DNA from: Novosphingobium sp. SG751A
GTDB taxonomy: Bacteria; Pseudomonadota; Alphaproteobacteria; Sphingomonadales; Sphingomonadaceae
Direction of reading: 5' to 3'
NCBI RefSeq assembly: GCF_013149295.1
Contig: NZ_JABGCB010000015.1
Span: 62,001-126,000, forward strand
DNA: 64,000 nt
Each line of letters starts with the position of its first letter. The first letter of the stretch is position 1. The position numbers were made by a program, and so were the translations under genes. Below, piece by piece: positions 52,171 through 61,012 of this stretch. Under the pieces are notes generated by a model. That model was not told the DNA's origin, made no database searches, and worked only from the letters and a program-made list of their open reading frames with translations.

Positions 52171-53128
52171 CTTGGTTCTCCGTGGTGGCAAGGTGCAGGG
52201 CTGGGGCGGGGCGGTTGTCGAGATGCAGGCGGAGCAATTCGGGGCGGGCGTAATGGCCCACGCTGTCCATCATCCGCTTGCGCTTCATCACCAGAGCTAG
52301 GTCGCAATCGGCGATCAGTAGCCCTTCGCCCTGCGTCATGGGGGGCACAACATGCTGCCCCTCGGGCGAGATGATGGCGGTGCAGCAGCCACCCGAGAGC
52401 GCCTTGTGATGGGCGCCGGTGGGGTCGATGGCCGTGCGCTGTTCCTCGGTCAGCCAGCCTGTGGCATTGACCACGAAGCAGGCGCTTTCGGCGGCATGGT
52501 GGCGGATGGCGGCCTCGATCTGATCGTGAAAGATCGGACCGACCAGCGAGCCGGGAAACTGGCTGGCGTGGATCTGTTCGCCGTCGGCCATCAGCGCATA
52601 GCGGGCCAGCGGATTGTAATGTTCCCAGCAGGCCAGCGCGCCAACCCGGCCCACGGATGTATCGACAGCCCGCAGGCCCGATCCATCACCTTGCCCCCAG
52701 ACCATGCGTTCGTGATAGGTGGGGGTGATCTTGCGGCGTTTATGCGCCAGCGTGCCATCGGCATCAAAGATCAGTTGGGTATTGTAGAGCGATCCGCCAT
52801 CGCGCTCGTTCACGCCCATCACCAGCACCATCGCATGGCGCCGTGCGGCGGCGGATAGGGCCTGTGTGACCGGGCCGGGGACCGTTACGGCCTGATCGTA
52901 GAGCGCCAGATGTTTGGCGCCCATGCGATAGGGCGGATCGATGAAGGAGAAATAGGGGTAATAGGGCAGGAAGGTCTCGGGAAAGACCATGAATTGCACG
53001 CCCTTGCCCGCGCCCTCGGCGATGGCGTTCAGCACGCGTTCCAATGTGCCCCCTGCGTGGTCCAGCACCGGGGCGATCTGAACCGCGGCGGCGCGGATGA
53101 CCCGCTTGTCGTAGCCATTCTCCTCCAT
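52106..53128 (-). CDS. nitC: Nit1C nitrilase
   Basis: 340 aa. The triad is visible: Glu in VFPETFLPYYPYFSF, Lys in KRRKITPTYHERMVWGQGDG, and Cys in GALACWEHYNPLARYALM. The FLPYYPYFSFIDPP segment marks the nitrilase-1 subgroup of the Nit1C cluster, whose member in Pseudomonas pseudoalcaligenes and P. fluorescens is required for growth on cyanide or hydroxynitriles. It converts nitriles to acids plus ammonia. GGGAG precedes the ATG. The tail (about residues 315-340) is acidic, glutamine/asparagine rich and overlaps the start of nitD. Confidence 0.93.
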   Translation of the reverse strand: MEENGYDKRVIRAAAVQIAPVLDHAGGTLERVLNAIAEGAGKGVQFMVFPETFLPYYPYFSFIDPPYRMGAKHLALYDQAVTVPGPVTQALSAAARRHAMVLVMGVNERDGGSLYNTQLIFDADGTLAHKRRKITPTYHERMVWGQGDGSGLRAVDTSVGRVGALACWEHYNPLARYALMADGEQIHASQFPGSLVGPIFHDQIEAAIRHHAAESACFVVNATGWLTEEQRTAIDPTGAHHKALSGGCCTAIISPEGQHVVPPMTQGEGLLIADCDLALVMKRKRMMDSVGHYARPELLRLHLDNRPAPALHLATTENQDDTDENSNDDRAVAVLRHSAV

Positions 53129-53142
53129 CGACCCGATCTCCC

Positions 53143-53625
53143 TTAAAGCGTCCAGGTGTCGAGGATGAAGGCGTTGTCGCGGCGGTGGAGCAGGATGAGG
53201 TCCAGCACGTCCTGCGGCGCGATGGGGCGGATGCCGGGGATCAGCGCGCCTTCGCCGTGGCCATAGAGCGCCTGAAGGCCAAAGCGGCAGGCATAGACCT
53301 TGCCGCCTTCCTTCATGAATTTTTCGATCTGGTTGTTTATGGCCAGATGGCCGGGGAACGCTTCATCGCCCAGCTTGGGAAAGCCGCGCTGGATACCCAG
53401 CGTGACGCCCGGGCCATAGAGCAGCACGCTGGTTTCGAAACCCTTGCGCTGCAGGCGGGTGGCCTGAAGCAGGTTCACAAGGCCGACCGATCCTTCAAAC
53501 GCGACGGTGTGGAAGGTAACCAGCGCCTTTTCACCGGGCTCGGCCTTGACGTCCTCAAAGACCTTCTCCTCGTAATCGACAAGGAAATCACCCTTTTGGT
53601 TGGGGGCGGCAGTGACGGTGGGCAT
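53143..53625 (-). CDS. nitB: Nit1C protein of MSMEG_0572/Sll0783 family
   Basis: 160 aa from the ATG at 53625 after GGAGA; the frame is open upstream but lacks start signals there. Family motifs: NQKGDFLVDYEEKVFEDVKA, LVTFHTVAFEGSVGLVNLLQ, YGPGVTLGIQRGFP and VYACRFGLQALYGHGE. A DsrE-like fold with a cysteine in VYACRFG has been suggested for the family; function unknown. It is the first gene of the nit operon, 14 nt before nitC. Confidence 0.9.
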   Translation of the reverse strand: MPTVTAAPNQKGDFLVDYEEKVFEDVKAEPGEKALVTFHTVAFEGSVGLVNLLQATRLQRKGFETSVLLYGPGVTLGIQRGFPKLGDEAFPGHLAINNQIEKFMKEGGKVYACRFGLQALYGHGEGALIPGIRPIAPQDVLDLILLHRRDNAFILDTWTL

Positions 53626-53972
53626 GGTCTTTCTCCAGATTCTGTTTCGGGGTCCCGTTCGGGATGGATACAGGCTGTCGAAAGGAAGTTTTACAGTCAA
53701 TTGGCCGAAATGAATGCAGTCATGAAATGCATTCAATATCGCTTTTGTTGCGCGGCAAAGAGTTCTATTTGAGCGGTGAATGGAAATTGGTGGAAACATA
53801 AAATCGCGAATGAGAGGGCGAATTCATTGAAAAATGCTGAATTTATAGGCACCAGCTACAGCTGGCTGCATAAATATGAGGCGTATGTTGCGAAATCATC
53901 GATCGCCCGTGATTCGCAGATTGACTGCATTTTGACTGCAAGTTATGAGGGGCCTCCACCCAAGGAGGGACC
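53626..53972. promoter_or_regulatory. Divergent control region between nitB and MocR regulator
   Basis: 347-bp AT-rich spacer. On the nit side, TGAATGCA (53711-53718) and TGCATTCA (53728-53735) form an 8-bp perfect inverted repeat with a 9-bp spacer. On the regulator side, TTGACTGCA occurs twice (53921-53929 and 53932-53940), as direct repeats 11 bp apart. Direct repeats on one DNA face are typical of MocR binding sites. No other gene fits in the spacer. Confidence 0.6.
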
Positions 53973-55352
53973 ATGCCCGATTCCTGGACGCCCGATCTCG
54001 AACGCTTTGGCAAACCGCATTACAAGGCCATTGCCGATGCCATCGCCCATGACATGCAGGAGGGGCGCCTGCGCGTGTCTGACCGCCTGCCGCCCCAGCG
54101 CGATCTGGCCAAAAGGCTGGGGATCAATTTCACCACCGTCGCGCGCGGCTATGTCGAGGCGCAGAAGCGCGGCCTGATCGAATCGCGCACTGGGCAGGGC
54201 ACTTTCGTGGCTGGTCAGCCCCGCAGGTTGCGTCCGGCCCAGCGCCCCTCGGTGGCCGACCTGACCATGAACCTTGCGCCGGAGCCTGAGGATCGCGTTC
54301 TGGCGGACCGAATGCAGGCCGGGTTCGTCAAGATTTCCCGCGATCTGCCCACTCTGCTGCGTTATCAGGCCTTTGGTGGCACCTATGTTCAGCGCGAGGT
54401 CGCCGGGCATTTTCTGGCGGAGCGCGGATTAACGATCCCGCCGGAAAGACTGGTGATCTGTCCCGGCACGCATCTGGCCTTTCAGGCGATCCTCCAGACG
54501 CTGACCCAGCCGGGTGATGGGCTGATGTGCGAGGCGCTGACCTATCCCGGCATCAAGGCGGTGGCGGGGCGGCTGGGGCTGCAGCTGATCGGCCTGCCGA
54601 TAGACGATGAGGGGATCGAGCCGGACGCTTTCGAGGAAGCCTGCCGGATGCGCAGCGCGCGGGTGCTTTATCTCAACCCCACCCTGCTCAACCCCACCAC
54701 CTCGACCTGTGGGCAGGAGCGCCGTCTGGCCATAATCGAGGTGGCGCGGCGCCATCATGTGACGATCATCGAGGACGATGCCTATAGTTCGCTTTTGCTG
54801 CGCCCGCCGCCCGCTTTTGCCACGCTGGCGCCTGATATCACGTGGTATGTGGCCAGCTTGTCGAAATGCATCGGGGCGGGGTTGCGCATCGCCCATCTGG
54901 TCGCGCCCGATCAGCGCCAGCTCTGGCCGGTCAGCGCGATCCTGCGCACCGCCGCCGTCATGGCCTCGCCGTTGACCACCGCGCTTTCGACCCAGTGGAT
55001 CGAGGACGGGACGGCGTGGCAAGTAGTTCATGCCTTACGCAGGGAATGTGCGGCAAGGCAGAAGCTCGTTGCTGAGATTCTTCCCGCCGGCACATATGTT
55101 ACCAATCGGGAAGGCTTCCATCTATGGATGGCTTTGCCTGAACCATGGCAACGCTCAGCTTTCGCCGCGCGGATGCGGACCTCGGATCTGAGTGTAGTTG
55201 TCAGCGATGCCTTCACCGTTGCCGATATGCCGGTCGAAGCGGTGCGAATCTCACTCGGCGGTGTCCTAAGCCGGGCTGAATTGAGCACCGCACTGCAATT
55301 CGTCAGCCATGTTTTGGAGCATGAAACGCAAGGAGGCGTAGACTTCGCCTGA
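53973..55352 (+). CDS. MocR-type GntR regulator with aminotransferase domain (nit-linked)
   Basis: 459 aa. The GntR winged helix (SDRLPPQRDLAKRLGINFTT, ARGYVEAQKRGLIESRTGQG) is joined to an aminotransferase domain with LNPTTSTCGQERRLAI, IIEDDAYSSL and the PLP lysine in YVASLSKCIGAGLRIAHLV. It is related to the MocR protein at 38 kb. It is divergent from the nit operon with operator-like repeats between, so it is the best candidate nit regulator, replacing the NtrC/Fis-type NitA known from pseudomonads. GGAGGG-like sequence (aaggaggga) precedes the ATG. Confidence 0.87.
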   Translation: MPDSWTPDLERFGKPHYKAIADAIAHDMQEGRLRVSDRLPPQRDLAKRLGINFTTVARGYVEAQKRGLIESRTGQGTFVAGQPRRLRPAQRPSVADLTMNLAPEPEDRVLADRMQAGFVKISRDLPTLLRYQAFGGTYVQREVAGHFLAERGLTIPPERLVICPGTHLAFQAILQTLTQPGDGLMCEALTYPGIKAVAGRLGLQLIGLPIDDEGIEPDAFEEACRMRSARVLYLNPTLLNPTTSTCGQERRLAIIEVARRHHVTIIEDDAYSSLLLRPPPAFATLAPDITWYVASLSKCIGAGLRIAHLVAPDQRQLWPVSAILRTAAVMASPLTTALSTQWIEDGTAWQVVHALRRECAARQKLVAEILPAGTYVTNREGFHLWMALPEPWQRSAFAARMRTSDLSVVVSDAFTVADMPVEAVRISLGGVLSRAELSTALQFVSHVLEHETQGGVDFA

Positions 55353-55509
55353 TCGTCTGCGGAGGAGGTTGGATACGGTGCTGCTGCACTTCACCTCCAT
55401 TCCAAGGATTGGCACGGTCAAGCTCTGCAATGACAGGTCCTGAAGCTAGTCACCTGGAACTGAAGCAAGCTACATTGCATATGCTTTCTGGTGGTAGCAG
55501 GAGGCATGG

Positions 55510-56365
55510 ATGGTTGGTCGTCCGGCGGATGTGTTGGCGTTGAGTGCAGGCGATCGTGCGTTCCTTGAAACGCAGGTGCGGCGTCACAAAGCCCCGCGCT
55601 GTTATCAGACCGCTGCCGTATGATCCTGCTGTGCGCGGACGGGTTGCAAAGCAAGGAGGTTGCCGAGTGACTCGTGGTTCACGAACACACGGTCAGCAAG
55701 TGGCGCAAGTGATTGAGCGCACGCTGAACACCACGCCCAAGAATACCACGCACTGGTCGATCCGGTCGATGGCGGCCGAGGCCGCGCTGTCGCACACAAC
55801 AATCCGTCGGATTTGGGGCGCATTCGGCCTGCAGCCACATCGGTCGGAGACGTTCAAGCTGTCGAGCGATCCGCTGTTCGTCGACAAGGTGCAGGACATT
55901 GTCGGTCTTTACCTGTCGCCTCCGAACCGTGCGGTGGTACTGTGCGTGGACGAGAAATCGCAGATCTAGGCGCTTGATCGCGAACAGCCGCTGCTGCCCA
56001 TGGCGCTTGGCGTCCCGGAGCGGCGCACCCATACCTACATCCGCAACGGCACGACATCGCTGTTCGCCGCGCTCGACATTGCCACGGGTGCCGTGATCGA
56101 AAAATGTTACAAGCGGCATCACGCGACCGAGTTCCTCGACTTTCTCAAGCAGATCGATGCGGCAATGCCCGAAGGTCCCGAGGTCCACCTCGTGATGGAC
56201 AACTATGCCACCCACAAGACGCCCCGGATCAAGGCCTGACTCGCGCGTCGTCCGCACTGGCACGTGCACTTCACGCCGACATCGGCATCCTGGATCAATC
56301 AGGTCGAACGCTGGTTCGCCGAACTGACGTGCAAGCAATTGCAGCGAGGCGTCCACCGATCAACG
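55510..56365 (+). pseudogene. Degraded IS630-family transposase
   Basis: The N-terminus (MVGRPADVLALSAGDRAFLE, start 55510) runs into TGA at 55621. Homology continues in another frame (MILLCADGLQSKEVAE, then TGA near 55668). A central part is deleted, and the third frame resumes with QVAQVIERTLNTTPKNTTHW and CVDEKSQI, ending at TAG 55967-55969 where the family has Gln. It continues LDREQPLLPM, DNYATHKTPRIKA and TGA 56237-56239 where the family has Trp, then HFTPTSASWINQVERWFAE. It is cut off near 56365. The catalytic DDE region is present, but no intact frame remains. Confidence 0.88.
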
Positions 56366-56992
56366 GTAAGCGCCGATGGAATGCGGCGTTGACGTGGCCT
56401 TTTTGGCCTTTCGTGTGCGAGGCGCCCATTTCTTTGCCAGTGCCGCAAAGCTGTCGTGGATCATATCGATGTTGGGCTTAGCATTTGGATCATGGTCGTC
56501 GCCCAGGGCATCGAGAACCTCTTCGTGATGCTCATGGGCCGGATCTGCAAGCGCTTCCAGCTTCTCGACGTAACCCCAAGGACCGCCTGAATCCTCTGGT
56601 GGCCGCATGCCGGTGGCGTCGAGCAGGCGCGGATAGCTGCCGTGGGGATCGGCAGGGGCGATGCCCTGGATCTTGACGCTGTGCTCCCACGTATCGCCAA
56701 AGTCATAGAGGTAACGGAAGGTCTTGCCTCGCATGCCCTCGAGTGCCTGAGCCAAGGTCGTTTTGTGGGCATTAAGCGGGCCGTCAAAGCCGTAAGACGG
56801 ATCGTGGATCCCGAAGCCCGTATGGCCAAAGGTCAATTCCCACAGGTGGCTGTCCGTCCACGCCAGCGCTGCCTGGAAGACGCTGTGCAGCCGGTCAAGG
56901 CGGATGCCCAACGGCACTTCGATCACGCGGCTCACCACCGGCGTCGCATCATCCAGCGTGATCGTCATCCGTGCGACGAAGGCGTTGCTCAA
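56360..56992 (-). CDS. Plasmid pRiA4b ORF-3-like protein (IS66-associated)
   Basis: About 210 aa. It matches the pRiA4b ORF-3 family: EVPLGIRLDRLHSVFQAALA, WTDSHLWELTFG, RYLYDFGDTWEHSVKIQGI and GPWGYVEKLEALADPAHE. Such genes often accompany IS66-type elements. The start is probably TTG 56992, which overlaps the stop of the upstream IS66 remnant (TTGA) after GGAG; ATG 56968 is an alternative. The C-terminal tail may be truncated or replaced by the neighbouring IS630 sequence. Apparently intact, function unknown. Confidence 0.7.
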   Translation of the reverse strand: MSNAFVARMTITLDDATPVVSRVIEVPLGIRLDRLHSVFQAALAWTDSHLWELTFGHTGFGIHDPSYGFDGPLNAHKTTLAQALEGMRGKTFRYLYDFGDTWEHSVKIQGIAPADPHGSYPRLLDATGMRPPEDSGGPWGYVEKLEALADPAHEHHEEVLDALGDDHDPNAKPNIDMIHDSFAALAKKWAPRTRKAKKATSTPHSIGAYR

Positions 56993-57566
56993 GCGGCATG
57001 CTCCAAGTTCTGGATCTCTTGAGCTGCCTGCCAGTTCCAAGGGAGCAATTCGTCGATCCGGTTGATGGGATGATTGCCGATACGCGCGATGACATCGGTG
57101 AACCAGGCCTCGGGCTCCACACCGTTAAGGCTAGGTCTCGACGAGGGAATAGAACAGCGCCGAGGCATCTCCGCCCTTGGCCGAGACGACGAACATCCAG
57201 TTGCGGCGGCTAAGAGCAACACCGCGCAGGGCATTCTCGACAAGGTTGTTGCTGATCTCAAGCAGGCCATTGTCACAATAGCGGGCCATCGGCGTCCAGC
57301 GATTGAGCGGATAACGGCATGCCTTGGCCAGCGCGCTGTCCGAAGACAGCCCGCGCATCTGTGCTTCGAGCCATGGCCGCAAGGCAGCCAGCTTCGGGGC
57401 GGCCAGTTGCTGGCGGACGCGCCGCCGTTCGTCGGGTGGCGCGCCCTTGATGTCGCGCTCGATCGCGAACAACTCGCCGATCCTCACGACGGCCTCTGCC
57501 GCGACCGGCGACGGGTTCTTGGCCAGGATATCGGTAAACTTGCGCCGTGCGCGCGCCTTATGTCGA
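56989..57566 (-). pseudogene. IS66-family transposase C-terminal remnant
   Basis: The minus-strand frame 57566-57131 carries IS66 TnpC motifs (GELFAIERDIKGAPPDERRR, WTPMARYCDNGLLEISNNLVEN, ALRGVALSRRNWMF). A frameshift near 57131 moves the last part (LNGVEPEAWFTDVIARI, INRIDELLPWNWQ) into a second frame ending at 56989. Only the catalytic C-terminal third of the transposase is left. Confidence 0.85.
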
Positions 57567-57596
57567 GTTCGACATAAGGCGCGCGCACGGCGCAAG
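57539..57596. repeat. 28-bp perfect inverted repeat at IS66 head-to-head junction
   Basis: CTTGCGCCGTGCGCGCGCCTTATGTCGA-type arms: the left arm 57539-57566 and right arm 57569-57596 are perfectly complementary with a 2-bp centre. Read outward, both arms begin the same IS66 coding segment (RHKARARRK), so this is a symmetric junction of two oppositely oriented copies. Confidence 0.85.
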
Positions 57597-57700
57597 ATAT
57601 TCGAGAACCATCAGACCAGCCCGATGCCGCTCACCACGGCGCTGCTCGACCTTTACGCTATCGAGGCTGCCTCGTTCTGGCTGCGGACATGGGAGTAGCC
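57569..57700 (+). mobile_element. Second IS66 transposase fragment, opposite orientation
   Basis: Plus-strand frame reading RHKARARRK, then IFENHQTSPMPLTTALLDLY and AIEAASFWLRTWE with a stop at 57696-57698. The segment corresponds to the same ARRKF...IEA region of IS66 TnpC as the minus-strand fragment, but is a different, diverged copy, only about 43 codons long. Confidence 0.6.
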
Positions 57701-57777
57701 CGTCCAAATTCTTGCCCGAGGACTCCTTCACCGCTCCCTTACCATCTTCCTCTGCCGAAGGCGGCATGCACCCGTTT

Positions 57778-58833
57778 TCAGGCGGGCGCCGCTCCCGGCG
57801 CCGGCTCGTACCGGCGCGCAAGATCCCAGATGAAGCCGACGAGCTCTCGGGCGACAGCTGTGACCGCGACGTTGCTCTTCTTCCCGCGGCCGACCAGCAT
57901 TCGATACCGGCCGTTGAGGCGAAGCTGGGCTTTCCATGCTATGTCTTTGGCTTCTTGCGGCACGTCTGTCTTTTGCTTTTCCATGAACTGGCCGACCTTT
58001 GGCGTCGTTCGGTAGCACCGAGCGGCTTCGAACAGCAGCGCCCGCATATCCGTGTTGCCTGCCTTTGTGATTCCGCGGGGCCGAATGGAGCCACCGCTAG
58101 AGTGCTCGCCGGGAACCAACCCCAGATACGCCATGAGTTTGCGCGGGCTGGCAAAGCGGGAGAACTCACCGACCTCCGCCACGATAGTCGCCGCGATAAC
58201 CATCCCGACCACCTTTAGTCCCTACAATGCAGTGACCACAGGTCCCAGAGACCAGTCAGGTATGATGGCCGCGATTTGATCTTCCAGTTCTTTTTTGCGT
58301 GAGTCAGCCTGGGCAAGGCGATTCAGATAGCTCTGGAATGCGATTTGCTGGCCCCTGTGCTCAAAACGCCGATCTGCAAGCCAAGATCTGTGGCGACAGG
58401 ACCACGGCTTCCCTTTGTAACGCAGGCCATGTTTGAGTAAAAACATCTGAATCTGGGCACGGGCCTTCCGGGCATCATGAGATGCTAAATGCCGAGCTCT
58501 AACCAGGTCGCGCATGGCCTCATGAGTGGGGTCGGGCACCCAAACGTACGTCAGTTCGCCAGCCCGAAGAAGACGGGCAAGCATCATCGCGTCACCCGTA
58601 TCGTTCTTTTGGCGATTGCCCGGACGAACGGGAGTATGGCTGGGAGCAACAATCCGACAGTCGAAACCCAGATCCGCAAGTTGGCGATATACGCCGTACC
58701 CGCATGGGCCAGCCTCGTACACAAATTCCATCCGATTATGGCGACCCGTCAGCTTCCGAGCCAATTTGGCAATCGCGTCGGGTTCATTGGGGATAACGCC
58801 GATAAGGCGAACCTCCCCGTCTCGCCCAGCCAT
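57778..58833 (-). pseudogene. IS110-family transposase with internal amber codon, N-terminus missing
   Basis: A single frame is interrupted by TAG at 58224-58222 where relatives have Gln. Upstream half: FVYEAGPCGYGVYRQLADLG, KNDTGDAMMLARLLRAGELT (DEDD-type RuvC-like residues). Downstream half: SRFASPRKLMAYLGLVPGEH, SSGGSIRPRGITKAGN (the serine-bearing Transposase_20 domain). The first about 25 residues, including the initial catalytic Asp, are missing where IS3 sequence abuts. Confidence 0.88.
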
Positions 58834-58844
58834 CGCATCACTTC

Positions 58845-59364
58845 AGAAGTCCGTCGCCCCTGCCTGTGAGCATCACGGGTTAAGCGAGCGCCGGGTGTGC
58901 CAACTGGGCGGTGTGATCCGCAGAGTGGTTCGGTATCGCTCCACGAGACCGGACGATGGGCCCTTGAGACAGCGGTTGCGCGAACTGGCGGCTGAACGTC
59001 GCCGGTTCGGTTGTCGCCGTCTGGGCTATCTGCTGGCGCGAAGGGGCATGACGCCCAATCACAAGAAACTGCTGCGCATCTACCGCGAGGGAGGATTGCG
59101 CGTGCGACGTCTTGGCGGCCGCAAGCTGGCGCTGGGTACGTGCAGGTCGATGGTGCTGCCAGATGGGGCGAGCCAGCGGTGATCGTTCGACTTCGTCTCT
59201 GACAGCCTGATCTGCGGTCTGCGCTTCCGCATCCTGTGCGGGGGTAATGGACGCCCGCCGATGTCTACTTCGGCCGCGATCAGCAGGTCCACGCCCAACG
59301 CGCCGCCAGCAAGAAGCAGACCATCGAACATCGGCGCTTGCAGCACCGCAAACTCGCCGCCTGA
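58845..59364 (+). pseudogene. IS3-family OrfB remnant with internal deletion
   Basis: OrfB-like reading begins at CEHHGLSERRVCQLGGV and continues RPDDGPLRQRLRELAAERRR, NHKKLLRIYREGGLRVRR and DGASQR, then TGA 59180-59182 where the family has Trp, and SFDFVSDSL. Similarity stops near 59240. A C-terminal piece, TPADVYFGRDQQVHAQRAAS to HRKLAA (59251-59364), follows directly, so the middle of the integrase core has been deleted. Confidence 0.8.
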
Positions 59365-60100
59365 AAGACAGCCCCAGACGAGGCCTGCTCTCCGTTACAG
59401 TGCTGCCCATTTTGCGCCAAATGTTTCGACGACAGACATAAAAATAGTTTGCTATAAAACAAAAATGCCGTATTGATGGGCTAAGGCTATAATAGCGCCG
59501 GCGATAAGGAGTTTGGGGAAATGAGGCTTGCAGGGATGGTGGCAAATCTCGATGAATCTGTCTGCGATGGGTATGAATGAGCCATGGCTTGTGTTGGTTC
59601 GGCTCAACGCAATGTAACGGATGTCGAAGGCGCTTCTACATTGCGGGGCCCGATGACGATCGCTCCACGTGGTGCTGCCAACAACACAGTCAAACTCATG
59701 CCAGTCAAATCGATAGCGGCCGTTGGTTTTCAAGGTGCATTGCATATGGTGACGGCACTTGGTTTGCTGCAATGGCTCTGCCTCAAATGCATGCGCTCAC
59801 TTAAGAAAATTGGCGCGAAGGCGAGCCTGAGGGGGCTTTGCGGAGAGAGGTGCGGCCTGGAAATAATCCCCAACCTCAAGCATCTTGAAGTCCACTCCCC
59901 GATCCCGACGCAGCATATTGGCGCGACGTGTGAGGCCAAATCCGCGATCAAGGGCACCTCATTCAGCAGCCAATATACCAAGATATCGCAGTCCAACTGC
60001 ACGCACAAAACATTTATCCTTGAGATCAACGTGGTCCGTCAAGACATGCCATGCCAGTGGGCCAGTGGCTTGTGACAGTTCTGACCCGAAAGGCATCGGC
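59365..60100. other. Non-coding, low-GC stretch after IS cluster
   Basis: 736 bp, clearly poorer in GC than its neighbours. A 106-codon minus-strand frame (59452-59772) and a 163-codon plus-strand frame (59584-60075) exist, but neither has a ribosome site, typical codon use or recognisable similarity. Probably decayed or foreign DNA. AAAGG at 60089-60093 serves panE. Confidence 0.5.
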
Positions 60101-61012
60101 ATGAAGATCGTGGTTGTGGGTGCAGGGGCGATGGGCACCCTGTTTGGAGGGCGTCTTGCACGGGCCGGGCATCAGGTGGTGTTTGTGGACACCGATCCGG
60201 CCCGCGTTGCCGCCATTGCCGTCGATGGGGTGTGGGAAAACGACAGCCCCGCCCTCTGCGAGGCAGCCTTGCCCGGCGTGGTGCAGGGCGAGGCCGACCT
60301 GCTGATCCTGTTCACCAAGGCCCAACATACCGCCGCCGCCATGGCGCAGAATGCGGGAGCTTTGCGGCCCGATGGCATGGTGCTGACGCTGCAAAATGGC
60401 CTTGGTAATGATGTGGCAATCGCTGGCGTGGTGGGGGACGAGCGGGTGCTGGTGGGGATCACCAATTGGCCCGCCGATTTGCTGGGCCATGGCCGCATCC
60501 ACGTTGTGGGCCGTGGTATGGTCAAATTCTGGAGCCTGACGGGCGAGGATAACCCTTTTATTCACAAGCTTGCCGCCGCTTTGGACGAGGCGGGCCTCGG
60601 AGCGAGCGCTGAACCTTCGGTCAAGGTTGCCATCTGGGAGAAGGTGATCTTCAATGCCGCCCTCAACGGCATCTGTGCCCTCACGCGGATGACGGTGGGG
60701 CAAGTTGGCGACTTCCTCCCCGCCCGCAGTCTTGCATTTCGGGTGGTGGAGGAAGGGATCGCCACCGCGCTAGCCAATGGTGTGGCTGTCGATGGTGACA
60801 GGGTGCGCCAATCCGTTGAATTCGCCATGGCTAACCACCGCGCTCACAAGCCCTCAATGCTTCAGGATGTCGAGGCAGGCCGTCCTACCGAAGTTGATGC
60901 CATTCAAGGCGGCTTGCTGGCTGCGGCCGATCGCCATGGCGTGGCATCGCCTGCCCTTGCCCATTGCACCGCGCTGTTGCGCAGCCTCGACCACGTCGTC
61001 CGGAGTTCTTGA
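60101..61012 (+). CDS. 2-dehydropantoate 2-reductase-like (PanE/ApbA) protein
   Basis: 303 aa from the ATG at 60101 after AAAGG; the longer upstream frame is non-coding. N-terminal Rossmann motif VVVGAGAMGTLFGGRLARAG, then LILFTKAQHTAAA, TLQNGLGNDVAIAG, and the C-terminal ketopantoate-reductase helix with WEKVIFNAALNGICALTRM and KPSMLQDVEAGRPTEVDAI. The family reduces ketopantoate or other 2-keto acids; here it is coupled (TGATG) to a ThDP-enzyme gene and an MFS transporter, so a catabolic 2-keto-acid role is more likely than pantothenate synthesis. Confidence 0.85.
   Translation: MKIVVVGAGAMGTLFGGRLARAGHQVVFVDTDPARVAAIAVDGVWENDSPALCEAALPGVVQGEADLLILFTKAQHTAAAMAQNAGALRPDGMVLTLQNGLGNDVAIAGVVGDERVLVGITNWPADLLGHGRIHVVGRGMVKFWSLTGEDNPFIHKLAAALDEAGLGASAEPSVKVAIWEKVIFNAALNGICALTRMTVGQVGDFLPARSLAFRVVEEGIATALANGVAVDGDRVRQSVEFAMANHRAHKPSMLQDVEAGRPTEVDAIQGGLLAAADRHGVASPALAHCTALLRSLDHVVRSS

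Noticed and set aside
59584..60075. 163-codon plus-strand open frame before panE
   Set aside because: Unusual composition, no start signal, no recognisable fold; likely chance frame in low-GC DNA.
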